Positions 15,874-24,451 of a DNA stretch of 64,000 nucleotides are shown here, in pieces; within the stretch, counting starts at the first letter, position 1, and each line of letters opens with the position of its first letter. This DNA comes from Streptomyces sp. Tu6071 (GTDB taxonomy: Bacteria; Actinomycetota; Actinomycetes; Streptomycetales; Streptomycetaceae), in assembly GCF_000213055.1 (NCBI RefSeq), contig NZ_CM001165.1, forward strand, positions 5,850,945 to 5,914,944. Direction: 5' to 3'. A model generated the notes under the pieces. It did no database searches. It had not been told where the DNA came from and saw only the letters and a list, made by a program, of their open reading frames with translations. The translations under genes were made by a program, and so were the position numbers.

Positions 15874-17105
15874 GCGATGTTGTGGGACGGGTGGGGCGGC
15901 AGCGGATTGACTCGGTGGTAGGGCTGGCGCGGGACCTGGTGCGGCTGTCGAGCCGGGGTGGGATCGACGACTACGAGCGAGTTCTCTCCTGCGTGGAGGG
16001 GTGGCTACGTGTGCGAGGACTGCCGTGCCGACGGCTGCATGACACCGAGGTCGGAGATGTCGGGCTGCTCGTTGAGATCGCGGGCGGGCGCCCGGGGCCG
16101 TGGTGGACGCTGGATGCCTGTCTCGACACGGCCCCGTTCGGCGACGAGGCGGCCTGGACGTTCTCCCCGACCGCCGGGGATGTCCTAGACGGGTGGCTGC
16201 GCGGCAGAGGGGCGGCGGACAGCAAGCTCGCCGCGTCCTTGTTCTGCCACCTTGCGGAAGAAGTCCACGGTCGAGCCGCCGAGCTGGCCGGCGGGCTGAG
16301 CGTGCTCCTGGACGTGGACGAGCACACTGGCCGATTCGGCGGAGCTCGCGCGTTCCTGGCCGATGAAAGGGCGCAGACCCCGGCCGGGGTGATGATCGGC
16401 TACCCGGGGTTCGATGAGGTCGTGGTGGGCGGGCGCGGCTTGTGGCGGGCCCGCGTGACCATCCACGCGCAGGCAGGGCACTCCGGCTCCAGCAGGCAGG
16501 TCACCGGGGCCATCTCCCGCGCCGCACATTTCGTCACGCTGCTGGACGCTGAGCAGCTTCCCGGGCCCGATGAGCGGTTCCCGTTGCCCGCGCGGGCGAG
16601 CGTGACGGCGTTCTCGGGCGGGGCGGGCTTCTCCGTCGTGCCCGACCGCGTGGACCTGAACGTCGATGTCCGCCTCACTCCCGCCTTCGACGGCGAGGCC
16701 GCCGCCGCGCTCGTGACGGCGCTCGTGCGGCGCCTGGACACCGATCTTCCCGCGCCCGCGCCGACCGAGGTGCACCGCGTGGCCTGCTGGCCCCCGTTCC
16801 GGCTCTCTCCCCGAGACGAACCCGCCGCCGCCCTGCTACGCGCTGCCGCCACCCGGGGGGTACGCGTGCGGGCCAAGACGGCAGGCCCCTCCAACATCGG
16901 CAACCTCCTTGCCGGACGCGGCGTTCCGGCGACAGCCGGGTTTGGCGTCCGATATGAGGGCCTGCACGGCATCGACGAGCGAGCCCACCTCGCCGAGCTG
17001 CCCGACGTCTACGCCGTCTACCTCGACGCACTCCGTGACCTGATGGCGGCCCGCTCTGCCTCCGAGAAGGTGCCAGTTTCAGACCATGCCAGGTCAGGAA
17101 ACTGA
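15870..17105 (+). CDS. M20-family peptidase/deacylase homologue with altered metal ligands
   Basis: 411 aa from ATG 15870, coupled (ATGA) to the regulator. The M20 scaffold is clear: W..LDACLDTAP (84-90), GWLRGRGAADSKLAA with D117, DVDEHTGRFGG (148-158), the dimerisation-domain motif AGHSGSSRQVTGAI and a final GLHGIDERAHLAELPDVY. Compared with di-zinc M20 enzymes, the first ligand His of HxD is Cys84, the catalytic/ligand Glu-Glu pair is E151-H152, and the later ligand Glu is Y178. D117 and the C-terminal His persist. It may use another metal arrangement, or bind rather than hydrolyse. The cassette suggests a peptide or acyl-amino-acid substrate. Confidence 0.8.
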   Translation: MSDVVGRVGRQRIDSVVGLARDLVRLSSRGGIDDYERVLSCVEGWLRVRGLPCRRLHDTEVGDVGLLVEIAGGRPGPWWTLDACLDTAPFGDEAAWTFSPTAGDVLDGWLRGRGAADSKLAASLFCHLAEEVHGRAAELAGGLSVLLDVDEHTGRFGGARAFLADERAQTPAGVMIGYPGFDEVVVGGRGLWRARVTIHAQAGHSGSSRQVTGAISRAAHFVTLLDAEQLPGPDERFPLPARASVTAFSGGAGFSVVPDRVDLNVDVRLTPAFDGEAAAALVTALVRRLDTDLPAPAPTEVHRVACWPPFRLSPRDEPAAALLRAAATRGVRVRAKTAGPSNIGNLLAGRGVPATAGFGVRYEGLHGIDERAHLAELPDVYAVYLDALRDLMAARSASEKVPVSDHARSGN

Positions 17106-17219
17106 CCACGCAGGAAGAACTTCCGCGCCTTCTTCAGCGTGCCCGAACGCGGTGTGATGAAAGCGCCGAAAGGCCACTGCACCAAGTGGTGGCCTGCACC
17201 AGTGAATCGGGAGTTCGCC

Positions 17220-18683
17220 ATGAACAGTACCGTGATCACGCCGGGCGTCCACCTTGACCAGTCCAGGCCCATCCACTTCGTCGGCATCGGCGGTTGCTCC
17301 ATGAGCGGCCTCGCCTTGATGCTGCACCACGGAGGCCACATCGTGACGGGCTCGGACCGGGTATCCGGGCCGAACACTGAGACTGTTGCCACAGCGGGCA
17401 TCACGGTGACGATCGGACACCGGGCCGATAACGTCCCTCAAGACGCCCAGTTGGTCGTCGTGACGTCCGCCGCCGTCGACCCCGGCAACCCCGAGCTGGC
17501 TCGCGCACGCGAGACGGACGTATCGGTCGTGGACCGAGCCGCACTGTTGGGCATGATGTCGGAGGCCGCTGAACAGCGGATCGCCATCGCCGGGACGAGC
17601 GGTAAGACCACCACTACATCCTTGGTCGGCCGCATGATTCTGGCGTGCGAGCTGGACCCCACCATCGCGGTCGGCACCCGGGCCGGCGACTTCACCGACG
17701 GCGGTAACTTCCGCCTCGGGGAAGGCCCCTTCGTCACCGAGGCGTGCGAATACCACGAAGCGTTCCGATTCCTGGAGCCCGACGCGGCCGTGGTGCTGAA
17801 CGTCTACCACGATCACGGCGACTTCTTCACCGAGGGGATCAGGACCATTGAGGAGGCGTTCGCGCGGTTCGTCGCCCGCACCAGGCCCGGCGGCCTGGTG
17901 GTGGTCGGAGCGGACTGCCCGCGCGCCCGGCTTCTGGAGGTACCAGCAGCGGTCCGGAGGGTGAGTGTGGGCTTCGCCGCAGACGCCGACTACCGGATCG
18001 GTGACGTCGTCTGGAAGGCGGGCCGGGCAAGCTTCAGCATCGGCGGTCCCGGAAGGCGCCGTGTCCGCCTCGACCCGGCCCTCCCAGGCAGGCACAACAT
18101 CCTCAACGTCGCCGCCGCCTTCGCGCTGGCGAGCGAGCTGGACCTGCCGCTCGAAAAGGCGGTTCCTGCCCTCAATGGGTTCACCGGAGCCCCGCGACGC
18201 CTGGAGTACCAGGGCAACGCGGACGGCATCGCGGTCTGGGACGACCTGGCGTGCAGCACAGGCGAAGCCACCGCGACCATGGAAGCGGTCCGCGGGCTGG
18301 CGCAGGGCGGCAGGATCACGGTCGTCCTGCGCCCGAACTCCTTCAGCCGTGTGCGCGACAACTTCGCCGAGTACGCGGGCGTCTTCACCACGACCGAGCA
18401 CGTGATCGTCACCGACATCTTCCCAGGTCGCGACACTGAGACCTTCGGGCAGCATGCCCGCGACCTGGTGGCCAACATGGCCGCCAAGGGCCGCGACGTC
18501 GTGTACGTCCCGGACCTCAACGGCCGCCCCGACCGGGAGCGGATCTTCGACCTGCTGAACGCGCGGCTGGAGAGTGGCGACATCCTGGTCACGCTCGGAC
18601 CGGTGGACCTCGCGGGTCTCGCGGCCGATTACCGGCAGCGTCGGACCTCCCGGTGGTGGAATGAGGAAGATTTCACCGCATAG
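17220..18683 (+). CDS. MurC-like amide ligase (divergent Mur ligase)
   Basis: 487 aa from ATG 17220 (GGGAG upstream). It has the three Mur ligase domains: nucleotide-sugar-binding N-domain (HFVGIGGCSMSGLALML), ATPase domain with GTSGKTTTT (125-133), FVTEACEYHEAFRFLEPDAA and NVYHDHGDFF, and a C-terminal Rossmann-like domain with LRPNSFSRVRDNFAEY. The MurC signature DDYxHHPTE is replaced by DDLACSTGE (341-349), losing both His residues near the substrate site. A housekeeping MurC would keep them, so a different acceptor or amino acid is likely. Reaction class: ATP-dependent carboxylate-amine ligation. Confidence 0.85.
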   Translation: MNSTVITPGVHLDQSRPIHFVGIGGCSMSGLALMLHHGGHIVTGSDRVSGPNTETVATAGITVTIGHRADNVPQDAQLVVVTSAAVDPGNPELARARETDVSVVDRAALLGMMSEAAEQRIAIAGTSGKTTTTSLVGRMILACELDPTIAVGTRAGDFTDGGNFRLGEGPFVTEACEYHEAFRFLEPDAAVVLNVYHDHGDFFTEGIRTIEEAFARFVARTRPGGLVVVGADCPRARLLEVPAAVRRVSVGFAADADYRIGDVVWKAGRASFSIGGPGRRRVRLDPALPGRHNILNVAAAFALASELDLPLEKAVPALNGFTGAPRRLEYQGNADGIAVWDDLACSTGEATATMEAVRGLAQGGRITVVLRPNSFSRVRDNFAEYAGVFTTTEHVIVTDIFPGRDTETFGQHARDLVANMAAKGRDVVYVPDLNGRPDRERIFDLLNARLESGDILVTLGPVDLAGLAADYRQRRTSRWWNEEDFTA

Positions 18684-18714
18684 GGCACTGCCACCGAACC
18701 CAAGGGGCTCCACG

Positions 18715-20178
18715 ATGAAGCTGGCCGCACTGCTCGCCGGACACCCGCACGACCTCCTCCAGGGAGACGCCGACACCGACGTCACCGGCATCGCGACGGA
18801 CTCGCGGCAGGTACGGTCCGGCTTCCTCTTCGTGGCGGTGCCGGGACGGCGCGTGGACGGGCACGCCCACCTGGAGCAGGCCGTCGAGCAGGGCGCAGTC
18901 GCCGCGCTCGTGAGCACTACCGCGCACCCGCTTCCCTCCGCTCTCACCATCGCACGCGTGGAGAGCACCCCGGTGGCCGCATCCCTGGCGGCCTCGCGCC
19001 TCCACGGGGAGCCGGGTCGGCGGATGCGGGTGGTGTCCATCACCGGCACCAACGGAAAGACGTCCACGGCCGCGATGCTGGAGTCGGTCATCGCCGCGCT
19101 CAGTACGGCACCGGTCGGAGTGATCGGCACGGGCGGCCCGCGCGTCGACGGGATTCCCGTCCCGCTGAAAACCACCACGCCGACCACTCCGCAGGCAGTC
19201 GAACTCCAGCCGATCCTGCGGTACATGGCCGATCAGGGCGCGGGGACCGTGGTCATGGAAGCGTCGTCACTCGCGTTGTGGCAGCACCGGCTCGATCACG
19301 CCTTCACCGATATCGGCGTGTTCACGAACCTGAGCCCTGACCACCTCGACGACCACGGCACCATGGACGCCTACAAGGCGGCCAAGCTCCTGCTCTTCTC
19401 CGGGATGTCCTCCGACGCGGTGGTCAACACGGATGATCCGGTCAGTCAGGAGATCTTGGAGCGGATGCCGCGGGCGACCACCTTCGGGATGGACAAGACC
19501 GCAGACTTCACCGCACGCGCCTTCGAGGTCTCCGCCACCGGCACCCGCTTCCTCCTGGTGCACGACGGCCAGGAGTATCCCGCCCACCTGCCCATCCCGG
19601 GCCGGTTCAACGTCGCCAACGCGCTGGCTGCCGTCGCGGTCTGCCACCGGCTCGGTTACGAGACCAAGGCCGCCCTTCACGCCCTGGAGACATTGCCGCA
19701 GATTCCGGGCCGCATGGAAACGCTGCGCCGCGCCGACGGCACCAGCATCGTCGTCGACTACGCGCACTCCGCCGACTCCCTGGAGAAGACCCTGCGCACC
19801 CTGCGGGAGGTCAGCTCCGGCCGTCTCCTCACAGTCTTCGGCTGCGGCGGCGACCGCGACGCCAGCAAGCGCATCCCCATGGGCTCCCTCGCGGGCCACC
19901 TGTCCGACCACGTCGTGATCACCAGCGACAACCCACGCACCGAGGACCCCGAGACCATCATCAACGCCGTCGAACGCGGGGTGCGAACCACCGACACCCC
20001 CTACGACCGAATCACCGACCGCCGCGCGGCCATCGCCCGTGCCCTGTCCCTCGCCGAGCCCGGCGACACCGTCCTCGTCGCGGGCAAGGGCGCGGAAACC
20101 TACCAGCTCATCGGCGAAGCCGCCCTCCCCTTCGAGGACATGGCCGTCGTACGGGAGCTGACCGACACAGCGGCCTGA
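18715..20178 (+). CDS. MurE-like amide ligase
   Basis: 487 aa from ATG 18715, 31 bases after the MurC-like gene. N-domain: VTGIATDSRQVRSGFLFVAV and VDGHAHLEQAVEQGAVAALV. ATP site: GTNGKTSTAAML (111-122); TTPTTPQ; YKAAKLLLF with the position of the carbamylated Lys. C-domain: VVDYAHSADSLEKTL, FGCGGDRDASKRI and SDNPRTEDPE. The DNPR motif (405-408) is the signature of diaminopimelate-adding MurE enzymes, so a DAP-like or other dibasic substrate is plausible. It lies in a cassette lacking MurF and all lipid-stage genes, so it is unlikely to serve bulk peptidoglycan synthesis. Confidence 0.85.
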   Translation: MKLAALLAGHPHDLLQGDADTDVTGIATDSRQVRSGFLFVAVPGRRVDGHAHLEQAVEQGAVAALVSTTAHPLPSALTIARVESTPVAASLAASRLHGEPGRRMRVVSITGTNGKTSTAAMLESVIAALSTAPVGVIGTGGPRVDGIPVPLKTTTPTTPQAVELQPILRYMADQGAGTVVMEASSLALWQHRLDHAFTDIGVFTNLSPDHLDDHGTMDAYKAAKLLLFSGMSSDAVVNTDDPVSQEILERMPRATTFGMDKTADFTARAFEVSATGTRFLLVHDGQEYPAHLPIPGRFNVANALAAVAVCHRLGYETKAALHALETLPQIPGRMETLRRADGTSIVVDYAHSADSLEKTLRTLREVSSGRLLTVFGCGGDRDASKRIPMGSLAGHLSDHVVITSDNPRTEDPETIINAVERGVRTTDTPYDRITDRRAAIARALSLAEPGDTVLVAGKGAETYQLIGEAALPFEDMAVVRELTDTAA

Positions 20179-20244
20179 CTGGGTCCGGGCGTCCGCCCGC
20201 TCGCGGTCAGGACGCCCCACCTACTCGCCCCGAAGGGGGCCGCC

Positions 20245-21600
20245 ATGCAGATCAAGCACGCCCACGTCCTGATCCTGGGCCTCGGCATCAGCGGCGAATC
20301 CGCCGCCCTCCTGTGCGCAGAACGCGGAGCCCACGTCACCGTCCACGACCAGCGCGAGGCCGGCACCTTCACCGATGCCCGCGCGCGCCTGTCCGCCCAC
20401 CCGGTTGACTACCAGCTCGGTGTGACCGCGCCCGACCCCGCCGACTACCACCTCGTCGTCCGAAGCCCCGGCATACCTGCCCACCACCCGGCCCTCAGCC
20501 GCGCCGCCGAGGCCCAGGTCCCGGTCTGGAGCGAGATCGAACTCGCCCACCAGCTCACGCCCTGCCCGATCGTCGCGGTCACCGGGACCAACGGCAAGGG
20601 AACGACCACCGCGCTCATCGCGGACATGTTCCACGCCTGCGGCATCACTGCCCACCGCGCCGGGAACATGGGCATCCCGCTCGCCCCCGCGCTCTCCACC
20701 GCCAAACCCGCCGATGTCCTCGTCCTGGAGGTCTCCGCCGCACAGTTGGAAAACGTGCACGCCTTCGCCCCGAGCGTCGCGGTGATCACCAACATCCAGC
20801 CCGAACACCGCAACCTGTACTCCTGGCAGACCTACCACCGCATCAAAGCGGAGATCTTGCGCCGCCACACCGACGCGAGCGCCACCGTCGTCTCCTACGA
20901 CGACCCCACAGCCCGGGGCCTGGTCACCGCCGTCCCCGGGCGCCTCCTCTACACGAGCGCCCTCGGCCCCCTGCCCGCAAGCCTCGACGGCGTGTACGTC
21001 GAAAACGGGTACGTCCTCGCGCGTGAAGACGGTCGTGAACGGGCCCTGCTCACCGTGGCCGACCTCTCGGCCCGCGGTGTCCTGGCCAACGTCGTCTCGG
21101 CAGCAGCCGCAGTGATTCTGTGGGGGGTCGGTGACCGGGCCATCGCCGAAGCCGCGCGCGCCTACCGGGGCAAGGAACACGTCCTGGAGTTCGTCGCCGA
21201 GCGCTCGGGCATCGCCTTCTACAACGACGCCAAGGCCACCAACCCGTACTCGACGCTCCACGCCGTCAGCGCGTTCGAGGACCGTCCTCTCGTCCTGATC
21301 GCGGGGGGCAAGGACACGAAGGACGCCGACTTCACCGCGCTCGCGGCCCCCACCATGCGCCGCGTCCGCCACCTCGTCCTCTTCGGCGAGACCGCCGGAG
21401 CTATCCACCGTGCCCTCACCGACGGCGGCCTCGACCTGCCCACCACCGTCACCGAGGACTTCACGGACGCCACCGCCACCGCGCGCACGCTGGCCCGGCC
21501 CGGCGACGCGGTCCTGTTCAGCCCCGGCACCCACACCTGGGACATGACCCCCGACTACCTCACCCGCGGCGTCCTCTTCAAGCAGCTCGTCCTCAGCTGA
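20245..21600 (+). CDS. MurD-like amide ligase
   Basis: 451 aa. N-domain Rossmann motif HVLILGLGISGESAALLCAE; ATP site GTNGKGTTT (114-122), with the FolC-like extra Gly; substrate motif NDAKATNPYSTLHAVSAF and LIAGGKDTKDADF typical of MurD. The usual MurD SPA(C/S)ASFD segment reads LFSPGTHTWDMTPDYLTRGV, changed in the residues preceding the Trp-Asp. With the MurC-like and MurE-like neighbours it completes three successive ATP-dependent ligases in the order C-E-D. These probably add three residues to a carboxylate scaffold. Confidence 0.85.
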   Translation: MQIKHAHVLILGLGISGESAALLCAERGAHVTVHDQREAGTFTDARARLSAHPVDYQLGVTAPDPADYHLVVRSPGIPAHHPALSRAAEAQVPVWSEIELAHQLTPCPIVAVTGTNGKGTTTALIADMFHACGITAHRAGNMGIPLAPALSTAKPADVLVLEVSAAQLENVHAFAPSVAVITNIQPEHRNLYSWQTYHRIKAEILRRHTDASATVVSYDDPTARGLVTAVPGRLLYTSALGPLPASLDGVYVENGYVLAREDGRERALLTVADLSARGVLANVVSAAAAVILWGVGDRAIAEAARAYRGKEHVLEFVAERSGIAFYNDAKATNPYSTLHAVSAFEDRPLVLIAGGKDTKDADFTALAAPTMRRVRHLVLFGETAGAIHRALTDGGLDLPTTVTEDFTDATATARTLARPGDAVLFSPGTHTWDMTPDYLTRGVLFKQLVLS

Positions 21601-21648
21601 TTGCCCCGCGCCCTCGCGGTCTCACATCCACCGATCCGGGAGACACCC

Positions 21649-22812
21649 ATGCCTAAGAGCATTCCCCTCGCGTCCCGCTTCTACGAGCCGGTCGTCGACC
21701 AGCACGAGTCCTGGATCGCGGTCAACCCGCGCCAGGGCTGCCCGAAGAACTGCGGGTACTGCTACCTCAAGGACCGGGGCCAGACCCTCGTCAAGCCCGT
21801 CGAGGTGGCCACCCCCAAGGACACGGTCGCCCAGCTCCTCGCGAGCCCGTACTACCACCGCGACGCCGTCCTCGCCCTCTACACCTGCACCGACGCCCTC
21901 GCCACCCCGCCCAACCGCGCCCACCTCATCAAGCTGCTCCACGCCCTGGCCGCCGAGTGCATCCCCAACCCGGTCTGCCTCATCACCAAGTGCGCCTTCA
22001 CCCCCGAAGTCCTCACCTGCCTGGAGACCGTTCAGCGCAAGGGACTTCGGGTGATCGTCTACCTCTCGTACTCCGGCCTCGGCCCCGACGTCGAACAGGG
22101 CATCGACCACGACGCGCTCCGCGCCAACTTCCCCGCCCTGCACCACATCGGCACTCCCGTCATCCACTACTGGCGCCCGTTCCTCCCCACCAACTCCACC
22201 CCCGAGGCCGTCACCCGAGTTCTCGACCACGTCACCCAGTACGCCCGGTGCAGCGTCGCCATCGGCCTCAAGGTCAAGCCCGGCGGACACGAACTCCTCA
22301 CCGGCCTGTGGCCCGAACTCGCCGACAACGCCAAGGACGACGTCGAACGCGCCTCCTCCGTCTGGCCCGAGCAGATGCGCGCCATGCTCCCCCACCTGCC
22401 CGACACCTACGGCGACTACCCCATCTACGAAACCAACACCTGCGCCCTCTCTTACGTCCTCGACCAGCCCGACCGCTTCCACATCCTCGGCTCGACGGTG
22501 TGCGAGAAGCAGAACCACTGCCCCGCTGCCCAACGCGCCCTCTGCGAGAGGGGTGAGTCAGCACCGCCCGTCAACGAGAACACGATCACCGCCCATCTCG
22601 AAAAGCTGGGCGTCACTCAGGTGCGGTGGAGCTGGGACCCGGCCTCGAAGACCCTGACCTTCCTCGCCCCGATCCCCACCGCCCCCGCCAACAACCTCGC
22701 CCAGACCCTGCGCATACGGGTCCGGACGGCGGCCAACGCGAGTGATCACTACTGGACCGGGAAGGTCACCGGCAGCGTCCCGTTGATGATCCCGGACAAC
22801 CGCGACATCTAG
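21649..22812 (+). CDS. Radical SAM protein of the Mur-ligase cassette
   Basis: 387 aa from ATG 21649 with GGGAG seven bases upstream. The cluster motif is C-x3-C-x2-C (C31, C35, C38, in NPRQGCPKNCGYCYLKDRG), followed by a TIM-barrel pattern (LALYTCTDALATPPNRAHLI, NPVCLITKCAFTPEVLTCL, GLRVIVYLSYSGLGPDVEQG, PVIHYWRPFLPTNSTPEAVT). Near the C-terminus VCEKQNHCPAAQRALCERG has three further cysteines that could bind an auxiliary cluster. Best overall resemblance is to SPL-like radical SAM proteins. It should modify the peptide-like product or its precursor by radical chemistry; the reaction is unknown. Confidence 0.85.
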   Translation: MPKSIPLASRFYEPVVDQHESWIAVNPRQGCPKNCGYCYLKDRGQTLVKPVEVATPKDTVAQLLASPYYHRDAVLALYTCTDALATPPNRAHLIKLLHALAAECIPNPVCLITKCAFTPEVLTCLETVQRKGLRVIVYLSYSGLGPDVEQGIDHDALRANFPALHHIGTPVIHYWRPFLPTNSTPEAVTRVLDHVTQYARCSVAIGLKVKPGGHELLTGLWPELADNAKDDVERASSVWPEQMRAMLPHLPDTYGDYPIYETNTCALSYVLDQPDRFHILGSTVCEKQNHCPAAQRALCERGESAPPVNENTITAHLEKLGVTQVRWSWDPASKTLTFLAPIPTAPANNLAQTLRIRVRTAANASDHYWTGKVTGSVPLMIPDNRDI

Positions 22813-22861
22813 AAGTTCGAGCAGGTGCAACTGTGCCGACGCGACCAAGCTGACGGTCACG

Positions 22862-23215
22862 GTGTCCGCGCTTCCCTCGGCGCGCCTCGCCGAGCGGGCC
22901 GACGGGATCCGGGAAGCGGCGCTCGCCCGTACGTACGGCAACATGCGGGTGGCCAGCCGCAAGCCCGCCACCGCAGCCGCGATGCCTGGGCTCACCCGAC
23001 CGCTCGCGGGGATGGTGCAGGCCGAGCGCCTACGCCTGGCACTCGCCTTCCAGTGCGACGTACGGGAGTGGACCACCGACGTGGCGGCCTGGACGACCGA
23101 GGTCTTCGCGGACTCGATCCGGACGGTGACCGGGCTCTCCGGTCTTGTCCTCATCGCGGTGTCCTCGGACCCGGTCGCGGCCTGGCCGGCGTCCGTCCCG
23201 CCGCGCGGACCCTGA
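22862..23215 (+). CDS. Unassigned ORF with coding-like base use
   Basis: A 117-aa frame from GTG 22862 with very high third-position GC, which favours real coding in this frame. No ribosome binding site is obvious and no family is recognised. It has Ala/Arg-rich helices and a C-terminal hydrophobic strand (GLSGLVLIAVSSDPVAAWPA). It lies between the radical SAM gene and the convergent P450, and could be the tail of a decayed gene. Confidence 0.35.
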   Translation: MSALPSARLAERADGIREAALARTYGNMRVASRKPATAAAMPGLTRPLAGMVQAERLRLALAFQCDVREWTTDVAAWTTEVFADSIRTVTGLSGLVLIAVSSDPVAAWPASVPPRGP

Positions 23216-23244
23216 TACCGCCGTCCGCCCTTCAGCCCGCCACG

Positions 23245-24447
23245 TCAATCGCAGGGACGAGGGCGCGCCACGCCCTCCGATCCGCTGTGCAGGACCGGAA
23301 GCGACTCCGGGCCGCGGACGAGGCGGGTCCGGCGCCAGCGGACGTGCTCGGGGGGGACGGCGAGGCGGATGGCGGGGAAGCGGCGCAGTACCGCCCCCAG
23401 GGCGATTTCGGCCTCCGCTTTCGCGAGTGGGGCGCCGAGGCAGCGGTGGATGCCGTGGCCGAAGGCGAGGTGTCCCGCGGCGTCGCGGTCGAGGTCGAGG
23501 GTGTCCGGGGCCGGGAAGCGGGCGGGGTCGCGGTTGGCGGCGCCAAGTGCGATGTGGACGGGGCGGCCCGCGGGGATCTCCGTGCCGCCGAGCGTGACGG
23601 GCTCGGTGGTGAAGCGGAACGTGGCGGTGCTTACCGGGGAGTCGAAGCGGAGCAGTTCGTCGAGCGCGGACGGGATTCGGTCGGGGTGCTCGCGAAGGTG
23701 CTCCTTCGCCACTGGGTGAAGGAGGAGCGCCAAGAGGGCGTTGCCGAGGAAGTTGGTGGACGTCTCGTGGCCTGCGACGAGAAGCAGCACGGCGAGGGAG
23801 ACGAGTTCGTCCTCGGTCAGTGCGTCGTGCCCGTCGTGGGCGGCGATGAGGCGGTCCAGCAGGGCGGTACCGGGGTGTGCGCGTTTCGACGCGACGAGTT
23901 CGGTCATGTACGTCGCGAGGGAGTGCGAGGCCGCGTCGATGACGTCGGGCGCGGCTGCCGCGAAGAGTTCGGCGGACCAACGCCGGATGCTGGGCCGGTC
24001 CTCGTCCGGGACGCCGAGCAGCTCGCAGATCACGGTGACGGGCAGGGGGCCCGCGAGGCCGGCGACGAAGTCGAAGGGCTCGTCGGGCGTCCAGCGGTCG
24101 AGCAGCTCGTTGGTGATCCGGGTGATCGCCGGACGGAGTTCGGCGGCGGCTCCGGTGGTGAACGCCCCGGTCACGAGTTTGCGCAGCCTGGTGTGCTCGG
24201 GTGGATCGCTGGCGAGCATGTGGTGCGCCAGGGCCGGGTGAAGGGCGCGGCTTGATCCCTTGCCCGCGAAGAAGGCGGCCGTGTCCTTTGACAGCCGGGC
24301 GTCACCGAGGGCCTGCCGGGCCTCGGAGTAGCCGGTGACCAGGTAACTGCTTCTGCCGGTCGGCCCGGAGGAGACGAATTGCACGGGGCAGGCGGAGCGG
24401 GCTGCTGTGTAGGCGGAGTACGGGCCGTGGGCTGTGGGTTCGGTCAT
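23245..24447 (-). CDS. Cytochrome P450
   Basis: A 400-aa bacterial class I P450. I-helix oxygen-activation motif AGHETS (225-230), K-helix ELLR (264-267), and heme-binding loop FGHGIHRCLGAPLAKAE with proximal Cys336. The N-terminus MTEPTAHGPYSAYTAARSAC is soluble, as in CYP105/107-type enzymes. It starts four bases after the upstream MAB_1171c-type gene ends, so it belongs to that operon and not to the convergent Mur-ligase cassette. No ferredoxin gene is nearby. Substrate unknown. Confidence 0.92.
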   Translation of the reverse strand: MTEPTAHGPYSAYTAARSACPVQFVSSGPTGRSSYLVTGYSEARQALGDARLSKDTAAFFAGKGSSRALHPALAHHMLASDPPEHTRLRKLVTGAFTTGAAAELRPAITRITNELLDRWTPDEPFDFVAGLAGPLPVTVICELLGVPDEDRPSIRRWSAELFAAAAPDVIDAASHSLATYMTELVASKRAHPGTALLDRLIAAHDGHDALTEDELVSLAVLLLVAGHETSTNFLGNALLALLLHPVAKEHLREHPDRIPSALDELLRFDSPVSTATFRFTTEPVTLGGTEIPAGRPVHIALGAANRDPARFPAPDTLDLDRDAAGHLAFGHGIHRCLGAPLAKAEAEIALGAVLRRFPAIRLAVPPEHVRWRRTRLVRGPESLPVLHSGSEGVARPRPCD

Positions 24448-24451
24448 GGAC

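Noticed and set aside
17094..19226. 710-aa minus-strand frame opposite the MurC-like and MurE-like genes
   Set aside because: A mirror of high-GC codons; the plus-strand Mur ligase motifs explain the region completely.
23245..24447. P450 considered as part of the Mur-ligase cassette
   Set aside because: It is on the opposite strand, convergent, and directly follows the ImmA/MAB_1171c genes with a 4-bp gap.
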